DNA from: Paraburkholderia dioscoreae | GTDB lineage: Bacteria; Pseudomonadota; Gammaproteobacteria; Burkholderiales; Burkholderiaceae | Direction: 5' to 3' | Length of the DNA stretch: 64,000 nt | Assembly: GCF_902459535.1 (NCBI RefSeq) | Contig: NZ_LR699554.1 | Span: 3,100,001-3,164,000, forward strand | Shown: positions 45,572 to 54,848 of the stretch, piece after piece | Position numbering within the stretch: position 1 is the stretch's first letter | How the letters are laid out: each line of letters begins with the position of its first letter | The notes under the pieces: generated by a model | What the model was told of the DNA's origin: nothing | Databases searched by the model: none | What the model saw: the letters and a program-made list of their open reading frames with translations, nothing else | Position numbers and translations under genes: made by a program

Positions 45572-45979
45572 CTACTTCGGCCTGCCCTCTTCGTATTCGG
45601 TGCGCACGCCCGCGGGCAGCCACGGCTCCTTGTGGCAACACCAGAGTTCATAAACCGGCTCAAAAAGACCCACGCGATCGAAGCCGCCGAGCGGCACATC
45701 CAGTTCGTCGCTGTCGAGGAATTCCATGAACGCGACCGAGCCACACGTTGGGCAAAAATGTCTGCGCGCGCCAGGCGAACTCTGCCACGCCTGGGTCGGG
45801 CCGGTGAATTCCACGGCACTGCGTTCGAACATGGCATAGCCGCCGAACACATTGCCGTGTATACGCCGACAGTTCATGCAGTGGCATATCGACACTCGCC
45901 TCGGTTGCGCGCTGACGCGGAATCGCACTGAACCGCACGCACATCCGCCGGTTTCTTCGAAGGCTTCGCTCGTTGTCAT
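45572..45979 (-). CDS. GFA family (CENP-V/glutathione-dependent formaldehyde-activating-like) protein
   Basis: A 135-residue zinc-binding protein. The ordered cysteine motifs of the GFA fold are all present: GGCACGSVRF, ICHCMNCRRIHGN and HFCPTCGS. ATG 45979 follows AGGAGGG, a strong site, overriding a longer frame upstream. GFA proteins bind Zn and some act on S-hydroxymethylglutathione or carry out C-S lyase reactions; the role here is unknown. It lies 165 bp from the AraC gene. Confidence 0.88.
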   Translation of the reverse strand: MTTSEAFEETGGCACGSVRFRVSAQPRRVSICHCMNCRRIHGNVFGGYAMFERSAVEFTGPTQAWQSSPGARRHFCPTCGSVAFMEFLDSDELDVPLGGFDRVGLFEPVYELWCCHKEPWLPAGVRTEYEEGRPK

Positions 45980-46144
45980 CACACACCCTCCTTTGCAAAC
46001 CATTCTCACGCTCGTCCACAGTCTCGACGATACGGGCATGGATGTCGAGACTGGTCGTGGCCGTTCGCCATCTGCCAGCAATCGGCGAGCCGCAATCCGG
46101 GTCGGAGTCGAAGCCTCGACATACAGGCACTCACCCCGGTCGCG

Positions 46145-47056
46145 TTACGGCGCTGGCGTGTCCATCTGCTCCTTTGCGTACTGAGTGGGCGGTAGTCCGA
46201 CATGGCGGGTGAATGCGACGCTGAATGCGCTCGCCGAACTGTAGCCGACGCGCTCCGCAACGTTTGCAACGCCGCCTTCTTTCCGTCTCAGCAATTTCTT
46301 GGCCAACGCCATGCGCCAGGACAACAGGTATTCCATCGGAGCGACGCCCACGGCACGGCTGAAGCGCTCGAAAAACGCCGAGCGTGAAAGTGCCGCTGTG
46401 TCCGCCAGTTGCGCAACCGTCCAGCGCTTCTGGGGACTCTCGTGCATCTGACGTATCGCAAGTGCGAGCCGTGCATCGCCGAGCCCGCGCACAAGGCCGG
46501 GCGACGCTGCGGTTCCCGCCGACCGGAGCGCCTCGATTAGCAGAACCTCCAGCAGACGGGCGAGGACGACGTCCCGCGCGGGACGCTGCTCCCGAGACTC
46601 CTCCCGCACAAGCTTCACGAGCGTGGCCAGCCTGCGTTCGCCGCGAACATGCACGAAATCGGGGAGAAGCGACACCAGCAAGGCCGCGTCAGGTGAACCG
46701 AAGACGCAATGGCCCACCAGCAGTTGCACGTCAGACGGCCCGTTTCCGTCACCAAGTCTGAATCCGCCGTCGAGCAGCGCCACGGGCACGGTATCCGCGC
46801 CCTCCGCTTCGGGTGGCTCGAGGCTCGACATCGTGAAGTCGTACACCTCGGGAATCAGAACGAAGTCGTCGGTCTGGAGGATGATCGGCTCGCGCCCGTT
46901 GGTGACGAGGCGGCACGATCCGTCGAGGATCACGCAGTAGAACGGTTGTCCGGCTTCCGAGCGGTGAACGCGCCAGCGACCCGCCCCGCTGACGACCTTC
47001 GAAAAGGCGGCGACCGGCTGGAGCAGCGTGACGACCTCCGCGAGCGGGTCGACCAT
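46145..47056 (-). CDS. AraC family transcriptional regulator with cupin N-terminus
   Basis: A 303-residue regulator. Residues about 10-180 form a cupin_6-type sensor (GAGRWRVHRSEAGQPFYCVILDGSCRLV). The C-terminal double helix-turn-helix reads QKRWTVAQLADTAALSRSAFFERFSRAVGVAPMEYLLSWRMALAKKLL ... VAERVGYSSASAFSVAFTRHVGLPPTQYAKE. It diverges from the SDR gene at 47155 with a 98-bp gap and so probably controls it. Confidence 0.9.
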   Translation of the reverse strand: MVDPLAEVVTLLQPVAAFSKVVSGAGRWRVHRSEAGQPFYCVILDGSCRLVTNGREPIILQTDDFVLIPEVYDFTMSSLEPPEAEGADTVPVALLDGGFRLGDGNGPSDVQLLVGHCVFGSPDAALLVSLLPDFVHVRGERRLATLVKLVREESREQRPARDVVLARLLEVLLIEALRSAGTAASPGLVRGLGDARLALAIRQMHESPQKRWTVAQLADTAALSRSAFFERFSRAVGVAPMEYLLSWRMALAKKLLRRKEGGVANVAERVGYSSASAFSVAFTRHVGLPPTQYAKEQMDTPAP

Positions 47057-47154
47057 AACCGGACTCCTTCTAATGAAACCTGGACGCTCGATTGTAGCAA
47101 GTCCGGCGGTGGCGACTTATGGTGTGGGTACTGCCACCTTCTACAGGAGTCGCC

Positions 47155-47898
47155 ATGAAAACCGTCCTGATCACCGGATGTTCGTCCGGATTCGGCCTCG
47201 AAATCGCTCGCTATTTCCTCGATCGCGACTGGCACGTCATCGCCACGATGCGCACGCCGCGAGAGGATGTTCTGCCGCGCTCCGAGCGTCTGCGAGTGCT
47301 CGCGCTCGATGTCACAGATCCGGAAAGCGTCCGCCGGGCGGTGGATGCCGCGGGGCCGATCGACGTCCTCGTCAACAACGCGGGGATTGGCGTGCTGAAC
47401 GCGCTCGAAGGCACGTCGATGGAGACTGCGCGCGAAGTCTTCGAAACGAACACGCTCGGCACGATCGCCATGACCCAGGCGGTTCTGCCGCAGTTCCGCC
47501 AACGGAAGGAAGGCGTTATCGTCAACGTCACGTCGAGCGTGACATTGAGGCCGCTCCATCTGCTCTCCGTGTACACCGCCAGCAAGGCGGCGATCAACGC
47601 GTTCTCCGAATCCGTTGCTCTGGAACTCGAACCATTCAATGTGCGAGTGCGCGTGGTTCTGCCGGGACGGGCGCCAGAGACGCGCTTCGGCGAAAACGCG
47701 CAGTCCCGGATGCAGGGCGGGTTTCCCAAAGCGTACGCGGCCCTGGCGCAGCGCGTCTTCGACCACTGGCAGCAGGAGACTGCGATCACGCGCTCGCTCG
47801 ACGTGGCAGAAGCTGTGTGGCGCGCAGCGAACGACCCATCGTGCCCCGCTCGCATCGCCGCCGGTGCCGACGCTATAGAGTGGGCCAATTCGCGGTGA
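47155..47898 (+). CDS. SDR family oxidoreductase
   Basis: A 247-residue short-chain dehydrogenase: TGCSSGFGLEIARYFLDRDW, NNAGIGVLNALEGT, and NVTSSVTLRPLHLLSVYTASKAAI with the catalytic Ser, Tyr and Lys. CAGGAGTCG precedes the ATG. Divergent partner of the AraC regulator and convergent with another SDR gene 24 bp away. Substrate unknown. Confidence 0.88.
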   Translation: MKTVLITGCSSGFGLEIARYFLDRDWHVIATMRTPREDVLPRSERLRVLALDVTDPESVRRAVDAAGPIDVLVNNAGIGVLNALEGTSMETAREVFETNTLGTIAMTQAVLPQFRQRKEGVIVNVTSSVTLRPLHLLSVYTASKAAINAFSESVALELEPFNVRVRVVLPGRAPETRFGENAQSRMQGGFPKAYAALAQRVFDHWQQETAITRSLDVAEAVWRAANDPSCPARIAAGADAIEWANSR

Positions 47899-47922
47899 GC
47901 TGAAATTGCGTTGTGCGATCCG

Positions 47923-48627
47923 TCACCACGGAACGGTCCTTCCCAGATAGTCGAGGTAATGCAAGCCGGGGCGCCCTTCATAAGCCTCGATCGTATTGAC
48001 CAGGTTCGGAATGCTTTCTTCAATGGTCAGGCGCGCCGTAGGACCACCCATGTCTGTCTGGACCCAGCCGGGCGCCATAATCAGAAGGGTCCGCGGATAC
48101 CCGGCGCTGCGGGCTGCGAAGGTACGCATAAACATATTGAGCGCGGCCTTGCTCCCCCTGTAGACTTCATAATTCGCGTTAGTGGCGTTTGTGATGCTGC
48201 CCTGCCCCGATGACATGACACCGATAGTTCCCGTCGGCGGCACAAGATCCTGAAACGCCTCGATGACTCTCATCGGACTCAGCGAATTCGTTACCATCAC
48301 GCGTACGAATTCCTCGGTCGAGACGTCCGCTATCGTTTCGCGATCATCGTTCTTGACACCTGCATTCACAAAAAGCACATCTATGCGCCGATCGGCAAGA
48401 CGGGCGCGCAGCGCTGCAACCTGCTCCGGAATCGTGATATCGGTAGTTTCCACTTCGAGCGCACCAGCGGAGGCTTGTGCGATCTGCCGAAGCTTCTCTG
48501 TCGAGGCGGCTCGCCCGGTGGCGATGACCCGGCAACCGCGCTTCAGATACTCCTCGACCATCGCCAAACCAAGGCCGCGGGAGGCACCGACAATGAGAAC
48601 GGTTTTCTGCGAAGGTGTGTCTTGCAT
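47923..48627 (-). CDS. SDR family oxidoreductase
   Basis: A 234-residue short-chain dehydrogenase of the C-factor/sniffer-like type: GASRGLGLAMVEEYLKRG, FVNAGVKNDD, and GVMSSGQGSITNATNANYEVYRGSKAAL, with the catalytic Ser, Tyr and Lys. ATG 48627 follows CGGAGC. It diverges from the LysR gene at 48757, its likely regulator. It is shorter than most SDRs and lacks a C-terminal extension. Confidence 0.88.
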   Translation of the reverse strand: MQDTPSQKTVLIVGASRGLGLAMVEEYLKRGCRVIATGRAASTEKLRQIAQASAGALEVETTDITIPEQVAALRARLADRRIDVLFVNAGVKNDDRETIADVSTEEFVRVMVTNSLSPMRVIEAFQDLVPPTGTIGVMSSGQGSITNATNANYEVYRGSKAALNMFMRTFAARSAGYPRTLLIMAPGWVQTDMGGPTARLTIEESIPNLVNTIEAYEGRPGLHYLDYLGRTVPW

Positions 48628-48756
48628 CGGTAGCTCCGATAAATGAGGCCGCCCCCGAGCATGAAAGTGACGGGCGTGATCCTCTTGAGTGAATCGCACG
48701 AACCAATATAGTGGTACACGGGAGATGGCGGAAGCCGCGCTGAATGCAACCAATCT

Positions 48757-49716
48757 ATGCATCAAACGCCATACCTCAACTCTGCCAATTACGATCAAGA
48801 GATGCCTGAACCGGACCTCAACCTCCTTTTCGCGCTCGACGCGTTGCTCACCGAGAAAAACGTGACGCGCGCCGCCCGGTCGTTGCATTTGAGCGCTTCC
48901 GCAATGAGTCGCACGCTTACCCGCCTTCGCGCTGCGACCGGCGATCCTTTGCTGGTCCGGGCCGGGCGCAACATGGTGCTGACTGCCTATGCCGAAGAGA
49001 TTCGGAAGCAAACGAAAAATATCGTTCATGAGGCGCGTTCCCTGCTCCAGCCGTCACCGGTGATGCCGGATTTTTCAACGCTGCGTAGAACGCTTAAGAT
49101 TCGTGCCAATGAAGCTTTCGTGGAAGCCTTCGGTGCAACATTGATTGCTGAAGTGACGGCACTTGCGCCGCATGTGCGTTTGCACTTTTCGTCCAGATCG
49201 GAAAGGAACGCGGAATATCTGCGAAACGGCTCCGCCGATCTTGAGATTGGTGTACTGGAAGGAATGGGGCCGGAAGTCCGTGTCCAGGCATTGTTTCGGG
49301 ACCACTACCTGGGCGTTGTCAGAAAGGGGCATCCGCTCGAAGCGGAACAGGAAGTGACCATCGGGCAGTACGCAGCGTTTGGCCACGTAGTTGCCCCGCA
49401 CGGTCGCCATATCATCGACTCGCTTGACGCTGCAATTGCCCTGTCAGGATTCGAACGAACAACCGTGGCGATCGTGCCGAGCTTTCCCGCAGCGTTGGCG
49501 GTGGCTAGAGCGTCCGATCTGGTAGCGCTACTGCCTGCGTCTTTCATGAAAAGTCAGTACGACTCATCCGTCGACGCCTGTTCCTTTGAGCTTCCTGTGG
49601 CGACTGATCGCTTTACGATTTCTCAAATGTGGCATCCTCGTTTGGAGAATGACCCTGTTCATCGTTGGCTTCGGCAACGGGTTCTCACAGTGTGTCGCCA
49701 GCGGGTGCCGTTCTGA
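48757..49716 (+). CDS. LysR family transcriptional regulator
   Basis: A 319-residue regulator: helix-turn-helix DLNLLFALDALLTEKNVTRAARSLHLSASAMSRTLTRLRAATGDPLLVRAGRNMVLT, then a NodD/PcpR-like effector domain (SADLEIGVLEGMGPEVRVQALFRDHYLGVVRKGHPL). The start could also be the ATG at 48802, 15 codons downstream, which would give the more usual length; neither has a clear Shine-Dalgarno. It diverges from the SDR gene. Confidence 0.88.
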   Translation: MHQTPYLNSANYDQEMPEPDLNLLFALDALLTEKNVTRAARSLHLSASAMSRTLTRLRAATGDPLLVRAGRNMVLTAYAEEIRKQTKNIVHEARSLLQPSPVMPDFSTLRRTLKIRANEAFVEAFGATLIAEVTALAPHVRLHFSSRSERNAEYLRNGSADLEIGVLEGMGPEVRVQALFRDHYLGVVRKGHPLEAEQEVTIGQYAAFGHVVAPHGRHIIDSLDAAIALSGFERTTVAIVPSFPAALAVARASDLVALLPASFMKSQYDSSVDACSFELPVATDRFTISQMWHPRLENDPVHRWLRQRVLTVCRQRVPF

Positions 49717-49762
49717 GCGCAAGTGATCGGTTTCGGGAAAGCGTTGTCCTCGTCCGCTCACG

Positions 49763-50938
49763 TCAACCGCCGCCAGCGGACGCCTCGTGCTCCGATTGGT
49801 GACGACGATAGAGTTCGAGCGTGAGCGCCTGCCCGTCGTGCGATAGAAATGTCGCGGCCCCTTCGGCGGAACCTTCAGCGGACTCGGCAACACGGGCGAA
49901 CATCGATGCCTCGTATTCCATCACGGCGTCGTCCCAAGGCGAGTCCGAAGCCAGCAATCGCGCAAGTTCGGCCGCGTCGAACATGGCGTTATTCACTCCT
50001 TCTCCACCGAAGGGTGACATGACATGCGCCGCATCACCGATCAGCGTAAGACCTTTTCGATGCGTCCAGCAGTGCCCTACAGGCAGGGCATAGATCGGCC
50101 GTATTGCAAAATGCTCGTTACTGGCCCGAAACAGATCGAGGATGTTGTCGGCAAATCCCGAGTACTCGCGTATCAGCCCTTCGCGGACGGCATTCGGCGA
50201 TGTGAAATCGAAGCGACGCTCCACCCAGCCAGGCGGAACGCGTAAGATCGCATAGCCGCGAAAGTGCGAGTTGGCATTGCGCTGCACGATGAGTGCCTTG
50301 CCGTCGCCTTCCACGCTCATCTTGCCGCGTCCGACCAGTCGCGCCAGCGCCGGATGGGAGCGGTCGACGTCGTCGATACCGAATTCGACGAAACAAAGGC
50401 CGCTGTACTGAGGCTTGTATGGCGACAAGAGTGGCCGCACGCGCGACCAGGTACCGTCGGCGCCGACCACAAGATCGAAGGGCCCTTCAAGGCTGTCGTC
50501 AAATGCCAGCGTCCAGCGCCCGTCGCCATTGTCGCGAACCTCGCGCAGTTGCCGGTTCCATTGAACCACGCCGTCAGGCAGTGCATCGAGCAGCATGGTG
50601 CGCAAAGCCGTCCGGTCGACTTCGGGCCGATTGCCGCTGGCCGCATCCCGCTCCTCGAACAGTAACTGTCCACGCTCGTCCAGCAAACGCGTACCTTGAT
50701 CCTCATAACGGGCGATAGCCTGGAACGCATCCGTCAACCCGGCGCGTTGCACCGCCAGCAGGCCGGATTCTTCATGCAGGTCCAACGTACCACCCTGCGG
50801 CCGTTCGAGCGAATGCGCCTCCCGCTCGAATACCGTGACGGCCATGCCGTGAAGATGAAGAATACGGGCGAGCGTCAGTCCGCCGGGACCACCGCCGACA
50901 ACGGCAATCTTCGGGCTTGCGTTCATCGGAGAATCCAT
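49763..50938 (-). CDS. TetX-like FAD-dependent monooxygenase
   Basis: A 391-residue group A flavin monooxygenase. It shows GGGPGGLTLARILHLHGMAVTVFERE (FAD motif), VDRTALRTMLLDALPDGVVQWNRQL, VVGADGTWSRVRPLLS (DG motif) and GDAAHVMSPFGGEGVNNAMFDAAELARLL. The arrangement, including the early GGTLDLHEESG segment, matches TetX and related tetracycline-modifying or polyketide-modifying enzymes. Substrate unproven. It is divergent from a MarR gene only 41 bp away, whose product is the obvious regulator. The start has no Shine-Dalgarno; an ATG four codons later is an alternative. Confidence 0.85.
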   Translation of the reverse strand: MDSPMNASPKIAVVGGGPGGLTLARILHLHGMAVTVFEREAHSLERPQGGTLDLHEESGLLAVQRAGLTDAFQAIARYEDQGTRLLDERGQLLFEERDAASGNRPEVDRTALRTMLLDALPDGVVQWNRQLREVRDNGDGRWTLAFDDSLEGPFDLVVGADGTWSRVRPLLSPYKPQYSGLCFVEFGIDDVDRSHPALARLVGRGKMSVEGDGKALIVQRNANSHFRGYAILRVPPGWVERRFDFTSPNAVREGLIREYSGFADNILDLFRASNEHFAIRPIYALPVGHCWTHRKGLTLIGDAAHVMSPFGGEGVNNAMFDAAELARLLASDSPWDDAVMEYEASMFARVAESAEGSAEGAATFLSHDGQALTLELYRRHQSEHEASAGGG

Positions 50939-50942
50939 TAAG

Positions 50943-50975
50943 ATAGGTACCTATTCAATATATATAGGCACCTAT
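50943..50975. promoter_or_regulatory. two MarR-type operators in a 41-bp divergent intergenic region
   Basis: ATAGGTACCTAT (50943-50954) is a perfect 12-bp palindrome and ATAGGCACCTAT (50964-50975) is the same with one change. Their centres are 21 bp apart, two helical turns, so both face one side of the DNA. They occupy almost the entire space between the two start codons and must overlap both promoters. This is a textbook arrangement for a MarR protein repressing itself and the monooxygenase. Confidence 0.75.
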
Positions 50976-50979
50976 TGAT

Positions 50980-51444
50980 ATGTCAAGTGAATCACAAATC
51001 GAAGACCCGGCTCGCCCCATGCGGCTAATCGGTCAAGTGTCCCGGGCATTTGCGAGATTGGTCGACGCGCCGCTGCGTCAGTTGGGATTCGCGATCGGCC
51101 AGTTGCCCGTTCTGGTCACGCTGAAAAAGGCCGGCGCCTTGTCCCAGGCAGAATTGGCACGCATGGCGCAGGTTGAGCAGTCCAGCATGGCCCAACTCCT
51201 GAATCGCATGGAACGTGACAACCTGGTCAGGCGCGTGCCTGATCCGGCCGATGGGCGCAGCCGGCTGATCTCGTTGACTGCGCGCGCGTCCAGACAGATG
51301 CCCAATGGCAAACTGATAATGGACGAAGTCTGCGAAACGGCCTTGACGGGCTTTACCAGCGAAGAGCGATCGCAGCTGGTGAGTTTGTTGCTGAGGATCG
51401 ACGCAAATCTGGAACAGGCGCTAGCGGATAGGGACAGTGGCTGA
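50980..51444 (+). CDS. MarR family transcriptional regulator
   Basis: A 154-residue winged-helix repressor: LGFAIGQLPVLVTLKKAGALSQAELARMAQVEQSSMAQLLNRMERDNLVRRVPDPADGRSRLISLTARA, with the DGRSR wing typical of the family. The ATG at 50980 lies 5 bp after the second operator and lacks a Shine-Dalgarno, so the mRNA may be leaderless; the ATG at 51019 is an alternative. It controls the divergent TetX-like gene by inference. Confidence 0.9.
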   Translation: MSSESQIEDPARPMRLIGQVSRAFARLVDAPLRQLGFAIGQLPVLVTLKKAGALSQAELARMAQVEQSSMAQLLNRMERDNLVRRVPDPADGRSRLISLTARASRQMPNGKLIMDEVCETALTGFTSEERSQLVSLLLRIDANLEQALADRDSG

Positions 51445-51519
51445 TAGCGTGCTGACCGATATGGCCTGGCGCGGCGGGAGGGGTCTGTTCATCTTCACCG
51501 ACGCTTGATACGCAGCATC

Positions 51520-52350
51520 TCACCCGAGTGCCGCCCCGGCGTCCGGGACTGCACGCAGAGTCCGCAAACGGCGCGACCTGTGCGGCGGTCCGTCAACAGC
51601 GGATTTCCCGCTCCCCAGATACGCATCCCGCAGGGTATCGAGTTCCAGCAGCGTTCGCGCATTGCCTTGCGCGACTACCCGGCCACTCTCGAGCACGTAC
51701 CCGGATTGGGCATAGCGCAGCGCAATCGCCGCGTTCTGCTCGGCCAATAAGAAGCTCACGCCATCGTCCCGATTGAGGGCCGCCACGATCTCGAAGATCT
51801 CTTCAACGATCTGCGGAGCGAGTCCCATAGACGGCTCATCGAGCAGGACCAGCGCAGGCCGCGCCATCAACGCGCGGCCAATCGCGACCATCTGCTGTTC
51901 TCCGCCGGACGTATAGCCCGCAAGCGTCCTGCGACGCTCCTTGAGCCGCGGAAAAATCCCGTAGATGCGCTCGAGGTCCGCCTCGAGGTCAGCCCGTCCT
52001 GGCCGCCGTACGAAAGCGCCCAGCCGCAGATTCTCCTCGACGGACAGATGCGCAAAACAACGCCGCCCCTCCAATACCTGCACGAGCCCGCGCCCGGCGA
52101 GCGTCCACGGGTCGGCGTCGGTAATCGCATCGCCACGATACGCGATACGGCCAGAGGTCAGCTCGCCTCGCTCGGCACGTATCAGGCTCGAGATAGCCTT
52201 CAGCGTAGTGGTCTTGCCGGCGCCATTGCCGCCCAGCAACGCGACAATGGCGCCGGCCGGCACCGTCAGAGAAACACCGCGCAAGGCCGCAATGAGCTGG
52301 CCATACGTCACGGCGATTTCTTCGACCTGCAGAATCGGGGCGGCACTCAT
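51520..52350 (-). CDS. branched-chain amino acid-type ABC transporter ATP-binding protein (LivF)
   Basis: A 276-residue ATPase: Walker A GGNGAGKTTT, signature YTSGGEQQMVAIGRAL, Walker B LVLLDEPSMGLAPQ and LLAEQNAAIALRYAQ. The C-terminal about 30 residues beyond the LivF core are arginine-rich (GPPHRSRRLRTLRAVPDAG). Last gene of the sulfone-linked operon; its start is 2 bp after the binding-protein stop. Confidence 0.9.
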   Translation of the reverse strand: MSAAPILQVEEIAVTYGQLIAALRGVSLTVPAGAIVALLGGNGAGKTTTLKAISSLIRAERGELTSGRIAYRGDAITDADPWTLAGRGLVQVLEGRRCFAHLSVEENLRLGAFVRRPGRADLEADLERIYGIFPRLKERRRTLAGYTSGGEQQMVAIGRALMARPALVLLDEPSMGLAPQIVEEIFEIVAALNRDDGVSFLLAEQNAAIALRYAQSGYVLESGRVVAQGNARTLLELDTLRDAYLGSGKSAVDGPPHRSRRLRTLRAVPDAGAALG

Positions 52351-52352
52351 GC

Positions 52353-53714
52353 TCAGATATCCTTGCTGCAATCGCGCGGCGTAATGCCTTTTTCCCTGGC
52401 GTACGCATTGGCCGACTTCTCGATGATCGGACGCAGCAGCGCACGATCTGCCTGAACCCAACCGCTAATGACTTTCCACTGCTGGCCGTCCCATTGCTGG
52501 AAGCGTACGGCGCCGCCGCCTTCGTGATCGGCGCACGAGAGTTTCAACGGCTGAACCAGCCCGTACGCACCCAGTTGCCTGAGACGCGCGTCGTCGAGAT
52601 TCAGATGCTCGAAGCCCCAGCGTACCTGTTCGCCGGTGAGCGGTTTGTTGCCGAACTTTGCCTGTGCCACGCGCAACGCCTCGACATTCAGAATACCGTT
52701 GACCACGCCGAGGTTGTAGTACACCGTCCCGAAGCGCGCGGGGTCTTTCAGGTTGCCGTTCCCCGGTTTGATCACATATTGATTGATGGCCTGAATGACG
52801 GGGAAGTCGGTACCTGAAGGATGCGTCGTGATCGAAATGAAGCCTTTTGCGGCGTCGCCTGCCGGCCGCGCGTCTTCTTCCGAATTGCTCCAGATGTTGC
52901 CGATAATGTGATTGGCAGGAAAGCCCACTTTTTGCGCCGATTTCAACGCGACCGGATTCATCACCCCCCAGCCGCGCAGAATCACCCAGTCCGGATTGAT
53001 CCGGTGAATGGTGAGCCACTGCGAACCTTGCTCGTTACCCGGATGCGGCACTTCGATCTGCGTGAGTTCGAAGCCGTACTTTTTGGCGAGTGCATCCAGC
53101 ACGGGAATCGTCTCACGGCCGTACGGCGAGCCGTGGTAGAGCACCACGATCTTCTTGCCCTTGAGCTGATTCAACCCGCCCGATTGCTGGCCGATGTAAT
53201 TGACGATCGCGGAGACTTCGCTGTACGGATTGAGTTGCAGCGGAAAGACATACGGAAAGACAGCGCCGTCGGTGGAATCCGTGCGGCCGTGGTTGATCGT
53301 GATGAGCGGAATCTTATCGGCAGTCGACCGGTCGAGCGTCGCATACGCAATACCGACCGACAGCGGATTGGTCGCCGCCGCGGGTGCGCCGTTCAGCCCG
53401 CTCTTGAGCCGTTCATAGCATTCCACTCCTTTTTCCACGACGTATTCGGTTTCGCATTCGCTCCAGGTCAGCTTCACGCCATTGACACCGCCATCGCGCT
53501 TATTGATGAGGTTCATATAGTCGATGAAGCCGCCAAAGAACCCGCTGCCGCCCGCCGCATACGGGCCGACGCGGTAGCTTTGCAGCGGGAAGTATTCCTC
53601 GCCCGCAGCCTGAGCGGTGGATAAGAATGCAGCGGTGAGCGCAAGCGTCAGGCTCGCGGCAGCCGCCACGCGCGACACCGTCCCGCGCCTTTTGAAGGAG
53701 TCGATGAAATTCAT
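52353..53714 (-). CDS. Liv-type ABC transporter substrate-binding protein
   Basis: A 453-residue periplasmic protein. The N-terminal signal peptide is MNFIDSFKRRGTVSRVAAAASLTLALTAAFLSTAQA. The type I periplasmic-binding fold follows (IPLITINHGRTDSTDGAVFPYVFPL, KKIVVLYHGSPYGRETIPVLDALAKKYGFE), ending DCSKDI. It is larger than LivJ and resembles receptors for amides and other non-amino-acid ligands. Encoded between livM and livF within the msuE-sfnG unit, so a sulfur compound is a reasonable ligand guess. Confidence 0.88.
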   Translation of the reverse strand: MNFIDSFKRRGTVSRVAAAASLTLALTAAFLSTAQAAGEEYFPLQSYRVGPYAAGGSGFFGGFIDYMNLINKRDGGVNGVKLTWSECETEYVVEKGVECYERLKSGLNGAPAAATNPLSVGIAYATLDRSTADKIPLITINHGRTDSTDGAVFPYVFPLQLNPYSEVSAIVNYIGQQSGGLNQLKGKKIVVLYHGSPYGRETIPVLDALAKKYGFELTQIEVPHPGNEQGSQWLTIHRINPDWVILRGWGVMNPVALKSAQKVGFPANHIIGNIWSNSEEDARPAGDAAKGFISITTHPSGTDFPVIQAINQYVIKPGNGNLKDPARFGTVYYNLGVVNGILNVEALRVAQAKFGNKPLTGEQVRWGFEHLNLDDARLRQLGAYGLVQPLKLSCADHEGGGAVRFQQWDGQQWKVISGWVQADRALLRPIIEKSANAYAREKGITPRDCSKDI

Positions 53715-53772
53715 GCTGTGTGGACCTTGAATGGTTAAGCGGTGATTTGAAAAGCGACGAGAGAAATGAGTG

Positions 53773-54840
53773 CTATGCGCGCAGCGGCCAGTCACGCAGA
53801 CGATTACGCACGGTCTGGACCAGTCTTGCGAGTCCGTCCGGCTCCTTGATCAGAAAAACGATAATCAGCGTGCCGAACAGGATCTTCTGCAGGTTCTGCA
53901 ACTGGCCGGCTTCGATACCGACGGTAGCGAGCGCGCCGGCCGCGTTCGAGAGAAGAATAGGGAGCAGGACGATGAAGGCCGCGCCCAGAAAATTCCCGCC
54001 GATGCTGCTCATGCCGCCAATGATGATGATGAACAGAACCTGAAACGACAGGTTGAGATCGAAACCGTGCGGCTCGACCGTGCCCAGATAAGCGAATGCC
54101 CAAAGCGCGCCCGCAATGCCGGTCACGAACGAACTCAATGCGAATGCGAGCAGCTTGGTCCGGCCGATGGGAATGCCGATCACGCGCGCGGCAGTGTCCA
54201 TGTCGCGCACGGCCATCCAGCGCCGGCCCAGTTCGCTACGCACGAGACGGGCTGCCAGAATGAACAGCACAGAGGTGACGCCCAGCACGAACAGGTATCG
54301 CGCGGCGGGCGTATCGATCTTCCAGCCGAACGCAGTCAGGCGCGGCGCGCTGAGTACGCCCGAGGTATCGTCGTTGGAAAACCAGCTCACCCGCGTAAAG
54401 ATCCACTCGACAAAGAACTGCGCGGCCAGAGTCGAGACAATCAGATAAAAGCCCTTGATCCGCAGACTCGGCAAGCCGAACAGCGCACCGACAACGGCCG
54501 AAATCAGGCCGCCAAGCAGTAGATCGACGGCCAGCGGCAAGGCCGGCACTCGCACCAGAAGGTTGTAGGTCGCGTACGCGCCGACCGACATGAAGGCAGC
54601 GGAGCCGAGTGAGAGTTGTCCCGCATAGCCGGTGACGAGGTTCAGACCCAGTCCCGCCAGTGAGAGCACGAGAAACGGAATCAGAATCGCGTTGAGCCAG
54701 TAGTCGTTGCCGAATACCGGCACGACAACGAAAGCGATCAGCACGAGAACCGCAGCAAGCCAGACCTTCAGCAGCGGCCGTTGCTGTGGGTACGGTTTAA
54801 ACGTGCGCGGAGCGCTCAGCGTAGTGTCAGGAGATGACAT
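53773..54840 (-). CDS. Liv-type ABC transporter permease (LivM)
   Basis: A 355-residue permease with about ten helices: AGLGLNLVTGYAGQLSLGSAAFMSVGAYATY near the start, the EAA-like loop RVIGIPIGRTKLLAFALSSFVTGIAGALWAF, and GGMSSIGGNFLGAAFIVLLP. It forms the channel with LivH. The gap to livH is 8 bp. Confidence 0.9.
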   Translation of the reverse strand: MSSPDTTLSAPRTFKPYPQQRPLLKVWLAAVLVLIAFVVVPVFGNDYWLNAILIPFLVLSLAGLGLNLVTGYAGQLSLGSAAFMSVGAYATYNLLVRVPALPLAVDLLLGGLISAVVGALFGLPSLRIKGFYLIVSTLAAQFFVEWIFTRVSWFSNDDTSGVLSAPRLTAFGWKIDTPAARYLFVLGVTSVLFILAARLVRSELGRRWMAVRDMDTAARVIGIPIGRTKLLAFALSSFVTGIAGALWAFAYLGTVEPHGFDLNLSFQVLFIIIIGGMSSIGGNFLGAAFIVLLPILLSNAAGALATVGIEAGQLQNLQKILFGTLIIVFLIKEPDGLARLVQTVRNRLRDWPLRA

Positions 54841-54848
54841 AAGCGGCC

